Positions 38,911-45,369 of a DNA stretch of 64,000 bases are shown here, piece by piece. The DNA is from Chromatiales bacterium (lineage in GTDB: Bacteria; Pseudomonadota; Gammaproteobacteria; UBA6429; Thiohalophilaceae): contig JALTJZ010000020.1 of assembly GCA_027076325.1 (NCBI GenBank), positions 5,240 to 69,239 of the forward strand, read 5' to 3'. The notes beneath the pieces are model-generated. The model saw nothing but the letters and a program-made list of their open reading frames with translations, was not told the DNA's origin and made no database searches. Made by a program: the position numbers and the translations under genes. Positions within the stretch are counted from its first letter, which is position 1. Every line of letters begins with the position of its first letter.

Positions 38911-38937
38911 TGTCAACCAAAATCCCTGTACCGCGTT
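38911..38937 (+). promoter_or_regulatory. Candidate ECF-type promoter of the repeat protein
   Basis: TGTCAACC at 38911-38918, 15 bp, then CGTT at 38934-38937, resembling the AAC-containing -35 and CGT-type -10 of ECF sigma promoters. The ECF-like sigma gene lies just downstream. The match is short and no second copy was found before the sigma gene, so this is tentative. Confidence 0.25.
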
Positions 38938-38976
38938 GTAATGAGTAACACCAACAACAAAACCAAGGAAAAGCTA

Positions 38977-39372
38977 ATGAAAACATTAATTATTATTTCA
39001 AGTTCACTGTTCTTACTCTCTAATGTGGTACAGGCTGACGAATTAGGCCAGCGAGTTGAAAATCGTTTCGACAACCGTGGCGACCGTATTGAACAACGTC
39101 TGGATAATCGTGGTGACAGAATTGATGCACGTTTAGACCGCCGTGGTGAACGCATTAATGATCGCCTGGATCGCCGAGCTGAGCGTGCGGCTGAGCGCGG
39201 CAATGACCGTTTGGCACATCGCCTGGACAAACGTGGAGACCGCATTGAACGGCGCCTGGATAAACGTGGTGACAGAATTAATGCTCGCCTGGATCGTCGT
39301 GGCGATCGTATTAATCACCGACTTGACAGAAAAGGCCACCGTGCACATGTTCGAATTGAGCGTCGCCGCTAG
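38977..39372 (+). CDS. Exported 11-residue-repeat (RLDxRGDRIxx) protein
   Basis: A 131-residue protein with signal peptide MKTLIIISSSLFLLSNVVQA cleaved before DE. Mature residues 30-125 consist of eight 11-residue units of the form R-L/F-D-x-R-G-D/E-R-I-x-x, with one 8-residue interruption (74-81). The repeats are extremely rich in Arg and Asp and would give a long amphipathic charged helix with hendecad periodicity. Frame opens at 38941, but ATG 38977 follows AAGGAAA and begins the signal peptide. I recall similar 'RGDRI' proteins in other proteobacteria without known function. It stands directly upstream of a sigma factor operon. Confidence 0.85.
   Translation: MKTLIIISSSLFLLSNVVQADELGQRVENRFDNRGDRIEQRLDNRGDRIDARLDRRGERINDRLDRRAERAAERGNDRLAHRLDKRGDRIERRLDKRGDRINARLDRRGDRINHRLDRKGHRAHVRIERRR
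39064..39351 (+). repeat. 33-bp coding repeats of the RGDRI protein
   Basis: Eight 33-bp units encoding the 11-residue motif, two blocks of four separated by 24 bp. The core CGTGGtGAcCGcATTaA recurs with third-position variation, so the repeats are maintained at protein level. Reading frames on the opposite strand through this stretch are by-products of the periodicity. Confidence 0.85.
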
Positions 39373-39381
39373 CAAAAAAGG

Positions 39382-39418
39382 TTTGCTCAGCCTTAACCGT
39401 TTGTCAGGGCTGGGCAAA
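39382..39418. other. Hairpin between the RGDRI gene and the sigma gene
   Basis: TTTGCTCAGCC and GGCTGGGCAAA pair over 11 bases with one wobble. It follows the RGDRI stop by ten bases but has no T-tract on the plus strand; on the minus strand a T6 run follows. It may stabilise or end the upstream mRNA. Confidence 0.45.
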
Positions 39419-39488
39419 ATCACTTAAAGGGTTGTTGCTTGAATAAAGTACTATCCGCTATTTAAAGTAATCGCTATGATAGTCAACC

Positions 39489-40103
39489 ATGCTCAATAGT
39501 AAAACGCAGCCATATCAGGACAATGACAATGCCGTTGACCGAAATAGTAACCAAACCCTCGACACCTTTCTGGCGGGTGTAGAGCAACGAGCCTATCGTA
39601 TGGCTTATATTGCAACAAGCAACAAAGATGATGCACTGGATATTGTGCAAGATGCAATGATGACCCTTGTTAATAAATATTCACAACGGCATTATAATGA
39701 GTGGCCACCGCTATTTTACCGCATTATACAAAACACCATTCGTGACTGGTATCGTCGCCAGTCGGTCAGAAACAAATTCAGACAATGGTTTTCAGGCAAT
39801 GGCTCAGCTGATTCAGATCTTGAGCAGGACTGGGAATCTCAGGCAATGCAACAAGCAGTTAACCTTAAAAATGATCCAACTGCAGATCAGAATCAGAATG
39901 ATGGCGCAATGCTTCAGTTAATGAGCGCATTGAACCAATTACCGGTAAGACAACAACAGACCTTCTTATTACGCTGTTGGGAAGGACTAGACACAAAACA
40001 AACCGCTGCGGCAATGAGCATCAGCGAAGGTAGTGTAAAAACCCATTATTCCAGGGCGGTGCATGAATTAAGAAATCAGTTAGGTGATCATTATGGCGAC
40101 TAA
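39489..40103 (+). CDS. ECF-like RNA polymerase sigma factor
   Basis: A 204-residue sigma-70 family protein with only regions 2 and 4. Region 2 covers VEQRAYRMAYIATSNKDDALDIVQDAM and PPLFYRIIQNTIRDWYRRQ; region 4 is LNQLPVRQQQTFLLRCWEGLDTKQTAAAMSISEGSVKTHYSRAVHELR with its helix-turn-helix (SEGSVKTHYSRA). The linker of about 45 residues is Asn/Gln/Asp-rich. It overlaps the DUF3619 membrane protein by 11 bases, the position usually taken by an anti-sigma factor, so the pair is likely a sigma/anti-sigma switch. The regulon is unknown. Confidence 0.88.
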   Translation: MLNSKTQPYQDNDNAVDRNSNQTLDTFLAGVEQRAYRMAYIATSNKDDALDIVQDAMMTLVNKYSQRHYNEWPPLFYRIIQNTIRDWYRRQSVRNKFRQWFSGNGSADSDLEQDWESQAMQQAVNLKNDPTADQNQNDGAMLQLMSALNQLPVRQQQTFLLRCWEGLDTKQTAAAMSISEGSVKTHYSRAVHELRNQLGDHYGD

Positions 40104-40470
40104 AGATAAACAAAACAACGATGCATTGTTAAAACATAGCCAGCAATGCCTTGATAACAGTGTGACAGGACTGGATTCAGATATAAAAGATAAACTCTTT
40201 AAAGCAAGACGGCATGCACTGAACCAGCATTATCAGCGTCAACAGCAAAAGACCTCTAACCATTGGTGGAAAAACTGGCTACCGCTTACCAGCGCAGCTA
40301 TCACTGCAACTTTAATTATTGGCATTTCCATACAGTCCGGTTTGTGGCAAAGTAATGAACTGGCATTAAACGATGATCTGGAACTGGTTACCACACTGGA
40401 TAATATTGAACTGTATGACGATTTGGACTTTTATCAATGGTTGGCAGAAAACGAGCTGCAGGCAAGTTAG
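40093..40470 (+). CDS. DUF3619 family single-pass protein (possible anti-sigma)
   Basis: A 125-residue protein with a cytoplasmic N-terminal half (DALLKHSQQCLDNSVTGL, then KARRHALNQHYQ) and one membrane helix at about residues 62-82 (LPLTSAAITATLIIGISI), followed by a short acidic periplasmic tail. This layout and the overlap with the ECF-like gene resemble anti-sigma factors, and DUF3619 proteins are commonly linked to sigma genes. No known anti-sigma motif (such as a zinc-binding HxxxCxxC) is present. ATG 40093 follows AGGTGA; a frame start nine bases earlier is less likely. Confidence 0.78.
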   Translation: MATKDKQNNDALLKHSQQCLDNSVTGLDSDIKDKLFKARRHALNQHYQRQQQKTSNHWWKNWLPLTSAAITATLIIGISIQSGLWQSNELALNDDLELVTTLDNIELYDDLDFYQWLAENELQAS

Positions 40471-40690
40471 TGGTGTATTGTTAATGATGCTGATGAGTTT
40501 AAATTCAACAGGTTATGCCAGTGAGGAATCACCTTCAATGGAGTTGCTCGAGTTACTTGGGCAATTTGATCCACAAGACGAAGCATGGGTTAATAATGAA
40601 TTAGGCCTTGAAGATAGTCCTGAGATTGATATAAAAAATGATTTAAAAAAACCAGATAAACAGAGCAGCAGCGAGTCTATAAATGAGTAA
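40415..40690 (+). CDS. Small exported acidic protein in the sigma operon
   Basis: An unrecognised protein of up to 91 residues. Starting at ATG 40415 (inside the DUF3619 gene) the N-terminus has Lys and Arg followed by hydrophobic VSGVLLMMLMSL and a plausible signal cleavage after GYA; starts at TTG 40478 or ATG 40484 are also possible and would avoid the 56-base overlap. The mature part is acidic: MELLELLGQFDPQDEAWVNNELGLED. It overlaps the DUF3106 ATG by eight bases. Its reading frame has normal coding character for the operon and the position between DUF3619 and DUF3106 suggests a shared role. Confidence 0.6.
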   Translation: MTIWTFINGWQKTSCRQVSGVLLMMLMSLNSTGYASEESPSMELLELLGQFDPQDEAWVNNELGLEDSPEIDIKNDLKKPDKQSSSESINE

Positions 40691-41318
40691 GGTTATTTAT
40701 AATTTATTTGCGTTTACCAGCATAACATTGTTTATGTTGCTGTCTGTGCAGCATTTGGCTATTGCTGATAATACCGAGTTACAAAGTGACTCGGTTTTAA
40801 ATAATTCAGCCCCCCGTTTAAGGTGGGGCGACTTAACACCGGCGCAACGCAAAGTATTAAAACCTTTTTCCGATAAGTGGCCAGACTTAAGTGTTCAGCA
40901 AAAGAAGAAATTATTAAAAGGGGTTCAACGCTGGCAAAAGATGAGCCCGGCAGAAAGAAAGCAGGCTCGTAAGCGACTTAAGCGCTGGAATAAAATGAGT
41001 GCAGAGCAACGCCAGCGTGTGCGTGAACGGTATCAGCATTTTAAAAGTTTACCGCCAGATGAACAAAAAGCCATTCGTAAAAAAATGCGCTGGTTTAGAA
41101 CCTTGCCTGAAGAAAAACGCCGCGCCTTGCGTGAACGATGGCAACGGATGACCCCACAACAACGCGAGCGGTTTAAGCAACGCATCATAAAACGCCAACA
41201 ACACCGGCAGGAAATATTACAGAAAATGACACCTGCTGAGCGCGAACGTTTACGCTCTATGTCCCGCATGGAACGACGTGATTTTCTACGCCGCTGGAAA
41301 GCACGCCAGCACCGTTAG
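40683..41318 (+). CDS. DUF3106 domain-containing exported protein
   Basis: A 211-residue exported protein (signal peptide, hydrophobic residues 7-25, cleavage near AIA). The mature part is almost entirely repeats of a short helical motif W/F-x-x-M/L-S/T/P-P-x-x-R/Q-x-x-x-R, for example WQKMSPAERKQARKRLKRWNKMSAEQRQRVRER in part, at least six times, very rich in Arg and Gln. The pattern recalls the LTxxQ motifs of Spy/CpxP/ZraP periplasmic chaperone-sensors, although the families differ. In a sigma/DUF3619 operon it is a natural candidate for a periplasmic stress sensor or chaperone; this is inference. Confidence 0.8.
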   Translation: MSKVIYNLFAFTSITLFMLLSVQHLAIADNTELQSDSVLNNSAPRLRWGDLTPAQRKVLKPFSDKWPDLSVQQKKKLLKGVQRWQKMSPAERKQARKRLKRWNKMSAEQRQRVRERYQHFKSLPPDEQKAIRKKMRWFRTLPEEKRRALRERWQRMTPQQRERFKQRIIKRQQHRQEILQKMTPAERERLRSMSRMERRDFLRRWKARQHR

Positions 41319-41416
41319 ACCAGTATACTTAAAGATAGTATATGGGGTTGCAATAATCTGGTTATGCCACTGTTCTGGTGATATTATCAAAGTTACAAAT
41401 ATTCAGGAGTGAATAA

Positions 41417-43582
41417 GTGGTAGCGGTGATATTGCGACGGTTGTTAAAACTCTTTTACCGTGTCGAGGTAAAAGGGTTAGACTATTTTCATCAGTCCAGC
41501 AAACGGACGATGATAGTGGCAAATCACACTTCATTTCTTGATGCGGCTTTACTGTACTGTTTTTTGTCCGATGATATCAGCTTTGCCATTCATACCCGCA
41601 TAATGAATCGCTGGTTTATGGCACCGTTCCGTTCTATGGTTAAACTCTTTGTAATGGATCCCGCTAATCCATTTTCTCTTAAGTCGTTAATCAAATATTT
41701 AAAAGAAGATAACCGCGTTGTTATTTTTCCTGAGGGCCGCATCACCACCACCGGCGCATTAATGAAAATTTACAATGGCCCGGGTTTAGTTGCCGACCGT
41801 TCCGATGCCGATGTTTTACCTGTGCGAATTGATGGTGCGCAGTACACGCCTTTTTCACGCTTGCGTGGTATTGTGCGGTTACGTTGGTTTCCTAAAATCA
41901 CCCTTACACTCTTACCACCGAGAAAAATAAAAGCACCGGACACAATTCGTGGGCGGGCAAGACGGCATTTTGCCGGGAAACTATTAACCGATATTATGAA
42001 CGAGGTTATTTTTTCGACCAGTAATTATAAGCGCACTTTGTTTCAGGCCTTGCTGGATGCAAAAAATATACACGGTAAAAAACATATTATTGCTGAAGAC
42101 ATTGAACGTAGCCCTATTTCATATCACACGTTAATTCATCGAACCATATTGTTAGGCGATGTATTGGCGCCACAAACAAAAGAAGGGGAAGTTGTGGGTA
42201 TTTTATTACCCAACATGGTGAATACGGTGGTTACCTTTTTTGCATTGCATGTGTATGGACGTGTTCCTGCCATGCTGAATTTTTCATCGGGTGCCAGGGC
42301 AATGTTGAATGCCTGCATCACGGCAAATATTAAAACAGTGTATACATCGAAGCGCTTTATCAGTTATGCCAAACTTGAGGCAGTTGTTGAACAATTAAGT
42401 CAGCAAGTTACAGTTTGTTATCTGGAAGACATAGTTAATAAAATATCCGTCATTAAAAAATTAGCGAGTGTTATCACGGCCACTTTCCCTAAAACAGCTT
42501 ATATGAATCGGCTGGAAAATTATGACCCAAATTCAGCGGCAGTTGTATTGTTTACATCGGGTTCAGAAGGCATGGCTAAAGGTGTTGTTTTATCGCATAG
42601 CAATCTGCTTGCCAATGGTATGCAAATGAGTACTCGTGTGGATTTTAACGCGCAGGATAAAATTTTAAATTCCCTGCCTTTGTTTCATTCCTTTGGTTTA
42701 ACTGCCGGCACTTTAATTCCGTTAATATCAGGGATGAAAGTGTTTTTATATCCCAGTCCGTTACATTACCGGATTATTCCTGAAATAGCCTATGACATTG
42801 GTGCAACCATTATGTTTGGCACCAATACTTTTTTAGCCAATTATGGTCGTTTTGCTCACCCTTATGACTTTTATAGTTTGCGTTATGTGTTTGCCGGAGC
42901 GGAGAAGTTACAGGATACAACCCGACAACTATGGAATGATAAATTCGGTGTGCGAGTATTTGAAGGCTATGGTGCAACCGAAACCAGCCCTGCACTAAGT
43001 ACCAATACTGCAATGGATAACCGTAAAGGAACGGTAGGGCGTTTACTGCCTGGCATTGAATATAATTTAGACAAAGTCCTCGGCGTTAAAGACGGTGGAC
43101 GCTTGTCTGTTAAAGGCCCCAATGTGATGTTGGGTTATCTTCTGTATAATAATGCTGTGGCAGGTAAGAACCAGATTATTCCACCACAAACTGATTTAGG
43201 TATGGGTTGGTATGATACCGGTGACATTGTCAAGTTTGATGAAGATGGCTTTATCACTATTTTAGGTCGGGCAAAACGTTTTGCAAAAGTTGCAGGTGAA
43301 ATGATTTCGTTGGGCGCAGTCGAAGAATTTGTAACAAAGAGTTGGCCGGATAAGCATCATGCGGTCGTTACCATTGCCGATGAACGAAAAGGTGAGCGGC
43401 TAGTTCTATTAACAGAAGAAAAATATTTAACTCGTAAAATGCTATTAGAAAAAGCAAAGCAACAGGGTATCAGTGATTTATCTATACCACGTGGCGTAAA
43501 GTTTATAAAAAAATTACCATTACTTGGTTCGGGTAAGCCTGATTATGTTGAGATTAATAAACTTGTAATAACTGAAATATAA
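41417..43582 (+). CDS. aas: Bifunctional acyl-ACP synthetase / 2-acyl-glycerophospho-ethanolamine acyltransferase (Aas)
   Basis: Re-acylates lysophosphatidylethanolamine at the inner membrane. The N-terminal PlsC-like domain has the HX4D motif NHTSFLDA (His37, Asp42) and FPEGRITTTG (about 100-109). The C-terminal domain is an AMP-forming ligase: FTSGSEGMAKGVVLSHSN, FEGYGATETSPAL and GWYDTGDIVKFDEDGFITILGRAKR with KVAGEMI (key Gly, Thr, Asp and Arg residues). It lacks a large MFS part, so at 721 aa it resembles E. coli Aas. Start is GTG 41417 behind AGGAG. No lplT lies adjacent; an unrelated MFS gene follows. Confidence 0.92.
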   Translation: MVAVILRRLLKLFYRVEVKGLDYFHQSSKRTMIVANHTSFLDAALLYCFLSDDISFAIHTRIMNRWFMAPFRSMVKLFVMDPANPFSLKSLIKYLKEDNRVVIFPEGRITTTGALMKIYNGPGLVADRSDADVLPVRIDGAQYTPFSRLRGIVRLRWFPKITLTLLPPRKIKAPDTIRGRARRHFAGKLLTDIMNEVIFSTSNYKRTLFQALLDAKNIHGKKHIIAEDIERSPISYHTLIHRTILLGDVLAPQTKEGEVVGILLPNMVNTVVTFFALHVYGRVPAMLNFSSGARAMLNACITANIKTVYTSKRFISYAKLEAVVEQLSQQVTVCYLEDIVNKISVIKKLASVITATFPKTAYMNRLENYDPNSAAVVLFTSGSEGMAKGVVLSHSNLLANGMQMSTRVDFNAQDKILNSLPLFHSFGLTAGTLIPLISGMKVFLYPSPLHYRIIPEIAYDIGATIMFGTNTFLANYGRFAHPYDFYSLRYVFAGAEKLQDTTRQLWNDKFGVRVFEGYGATETSPALSTNTAMDNRKGTVGRLLPGIEYNLDKVLGVKDGGRLSVKGPNVMLGYLLYNNAVAGKNQIIPPQTDLGMGWYDTGDIVKFDEDGFITILGRAKRFAKVAGEMISLGAVEEFVTKSWPDKHHAVVTIADERKGERLVLLTEEKYLTRKMLLEKAKQQGISDLSIPRGVKFIKKLPLLGSGKPDYVEINKLVITEI

Positions 43583-43588
43583 CGCACC

Positions 43589-43678
43589 GTCATTGCGAGC
43601 ACAGTGCGGCAATCTTAATGAAGTGCGGCATGACCATGCAAGGTTGCCACGCCTTAGAAAGGCAAGGCTCGCAACGAC
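43589..43678. repeat. Full-length palindromic repeat (GCGGCAATC family)
   Basis: Between aas and the MFS gene: the left arm GTCATTGCGAGCACAGTGCGGCAATCTT and right arm AAGGTTGCCACGCC...GGCTCGCAACGAC are complementary with several mismatches. Same family as 31-115, 249-333 and 5641-5728. Confidence 0.8.
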
Positions 43679-43711
43679 AAAATATTATTAAATTACTATA
43701 GAGGGTTATTT

Positions 43712-44983
43712 ATTAAAACATACCTTACAAAACCCGTTATCTCCTGGGCTTTTTACGACTGGGCTAACTCCGCCTTTGCCGTGGTTGTGCTCACCGCGTT
43801 TTATCCAGTATTTTTTCAGTCTTACTGGAGCGCGGGTGCGGATGCAGTTACTAACACCGCACGGATTGGTGCAGCCAATTCTATTTCAAGCATCGTTATC
43901 GTTTTACTTGCCCCTATTTTAGGCGCTGTTGCCGATGCCAGTCAGGCAAAAAAACGCTTTCTTATTACCTTTGCTCTGCTTGGCATGGTGATGACCGGTT
44001 GTTTATTCTTTATTGGCGAAGGCCAGTGGCTTTTTGCAAGTGTTACTTTTATCTTTGCTGCGATTGGTTTTGCCGGTGCAAATATTTTTTACGATTCATT
44101 GATTGTTGATGTTACACATAAAGAGTTCTTTGATTCTGTTTCTGCTCTGGGTTATTCCCTCGGTTATTTAGGCGGTGGTTTATTGTTTGCGTTAACCGTT
44201 GCTATGAGTCTGTGGCCTGAAACATTTGGTTTTAGCGATAAAATGGATGCGATTCAGTTTTCATTTGTGGCTGTTTCACTTTGGTGGTTTATTTTTACCT
44301 TACCCATTATATTATTTGTGCATGAAACCAAAAAGCCTGCTGGTGCAGACTCAATCAATATCACCGCAGGCTTAAAGCAAATTAAACAAACCGCAAAAGA
44401 AATACGATCTTTAAAGGTGGTGTTTTTATTTTTAATCGCATACTGGTTTTATATTGATGGTGTCGATACCATTGTGCGTATGGCCATCCCTTATGGTTTA
44501 TCATTAGGCCTGGACTCCGGCGATCTGGTCAAAGCCATTTTAATTACCCAGTTTGTCGGTTTTCCTGCGGCGCTCGTGTTTGGTTATTTAGGCCAAAGGT
44601 GGGGTGCCAAACCTGTTTTACTATTTGCAATTAGTGTTTATCTGGTGATTACCGTGCTGGGTTCAAGAATGAGCAGCAGCGAAGAATTTTATATTCTTGC
44701 AGTTAGCATTGGCTTAGTACAAGGTGGTGTGCAGTCGTTAAGCCGCTCATTCTACGCACGGATTATTCCAAAATCTAAATCAGCTGAGTTTTTTGGTTTT
44801 TATAATATGCTTGGTAAATTTGCAGCCGTTTTAGGCCCAGTACTTATGGGGGGGGTTGCCGTTCTTGCAGGTGATACACGTATCGCTATTTTGTCCGTTG
44901 CAGTGCTATTTATTATTGGTGGTGTATTGCTCTATTTTGTTGATGAGAAAAAGGGCATTCAAATGGCAAAAGAGCTGGAGTAA
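43712..44983 (+). CDS. MFS transporter, UMF1/Btlp family, with apparent ATT start
   Basis: Twelve-helix transporter of the UMF1 group, 423 aa if started at 43712. The conserved N-terminal family signature (SWAFYDWANSAFA, about residues 10-22) lies upstream of the first canonical start codon in the frame (GTG 43781), so that start would truncate the signature. Reading upstream, the only plausible position is ATT at 43712, preceded by GAGGG at 43701-43705 with a six-base gap; it looks as if ATG became ATT in front of AAA ACA TAC. Other MFS features are ASQAKKRFLITF and LSRSFYARIIPKSKSAEFFGFYN. Substrate unknown. Either a rare initiation codon or a damaged gene. Confidence 0.75.
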   Translation: MKTYLTKPVISWAFYDWANSAFAVVVLTAFYPVFFQSYWSAGADAVTNTARIGAANSISSIVIVLLAPILGAVADASQAKKRFLITFALLGMVMTGCLFFIGEGQWLFASVTFIFAAIGFAGANIFYDSLIVDVTHKEFFDSVSALGYSLGYLGGGLLFALTVAMSLWPETFGFSDKMDAIQFSFVAVSLWWFIFTLPIILFVHETKKPAGADSINITAGLKQIKQTAKEIRSLKVVFLFLIAYWFYIDGVDTIVRMAIPYGLSLGLDSGDLVKAILITQFVGFPAALVFGYLGQRWGAKPVLLFAISVYLVITVLGSRMSSSEEFYILAVSIGLVQGGVQSLSRSFYARIIPKSKSAEFFGFYNMLGKFAAVLGPVLMGGVAVLAGDTRIAILSVAVLFIIGGVLLYFVDEKKGIQMAKELE

Positions 44984-45017
44984 TAGTATTAATTTATGCC
45001 ACAATCCAGATTGTATT

Positions 45018-45042
45018 GTCATACCTGCGAAGGCGGGTATCC
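45018..45042. repeat. Short GCGAAGGCGGGTATCC-type repeat
   Basis: GTCATACCTGCGAAGGCGGGTATCC resembles the widespread extragenic sequence CGTCATTCCCGCGAAAGCGGGAATCC found in many proteobacteria; ACCTGCGA and GCGGGTAT form a short inverted pair. It is a different family from the GCGGCAATC repeats. Confidence 0.6.
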
Positions 45043-45130
45043 GGTAATTAGAATAGTTCTTACTGCACTTTCGCTTTCGAGGTTATAATGTGTCAGAAAT
45101 ATATCATGCCATCTGCTGTGGCTTATACGT

Positions 45131-45346
45131 ATGAATGAATCAGATAATAAAGCGCCCTCATTATGGGATGTTATCAAAAGCGTCATGGCGGCTATGCTTG
45201 GTGTACAAAAAAGTAAAAACTATCAGCGTGACTTTCAATATGGAAAACCGTCGCAATATATTATTGTTGGTTTAATTGCCGTTGCTATTTTTGTAGGGAT
45301 TATTATTACCGTTGTCAATGTGGTAATGAGTTCGGTTGGTTTATAA
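45131..45346 (+). CDS. DUF2970 family small membrane protein
   Basis: A 71-residue protein: an N-terminal amphipathic part (LWDVIKSVMAAMLGVQKSKNYQRDF) and one C-terminal membrane helix (residues about 43-68). The phrase SVMAAMLGVQ followed by a Gly/Ile-rich helix is typical of DUF2970, small proteins of unknown function in proteobacteria. It converges on valS with 23 bases between the stop codons. No ribosome site stands out. Confidence 0.8.
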   Translation: MNESDNKAPSLWDVIKSVMAAMLGVQKSKNYQRDFQYGKPSQYIIVGLIAVAIFVGIIITVVNVVMSSVGL

Positions 45347-45369
45347 GAGGCATGTTCTTTAGCTAAAGT

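Noticed and set aside
39382-39418. Rho-independent terminator for the RGDRI gene
   Set aside because: The stem is good but no T-tract follows on the plus strand, so it is listed only as a hairpin.
38913-39423. Long antisense and alternate frames over the RGDRI gene (Arg/Ser-rich and Ile/Ala-rich products)
   Set aside because: They arise from the 33-bp periodicity of the real gene, which has a signal peptide and a good ribosome site.
43781-44983. GTG 43781 as the start of the MFS gene
   Set aside because: It would remove the first helix and the conserved YDWANSAFA signature encoded immediately upstream.
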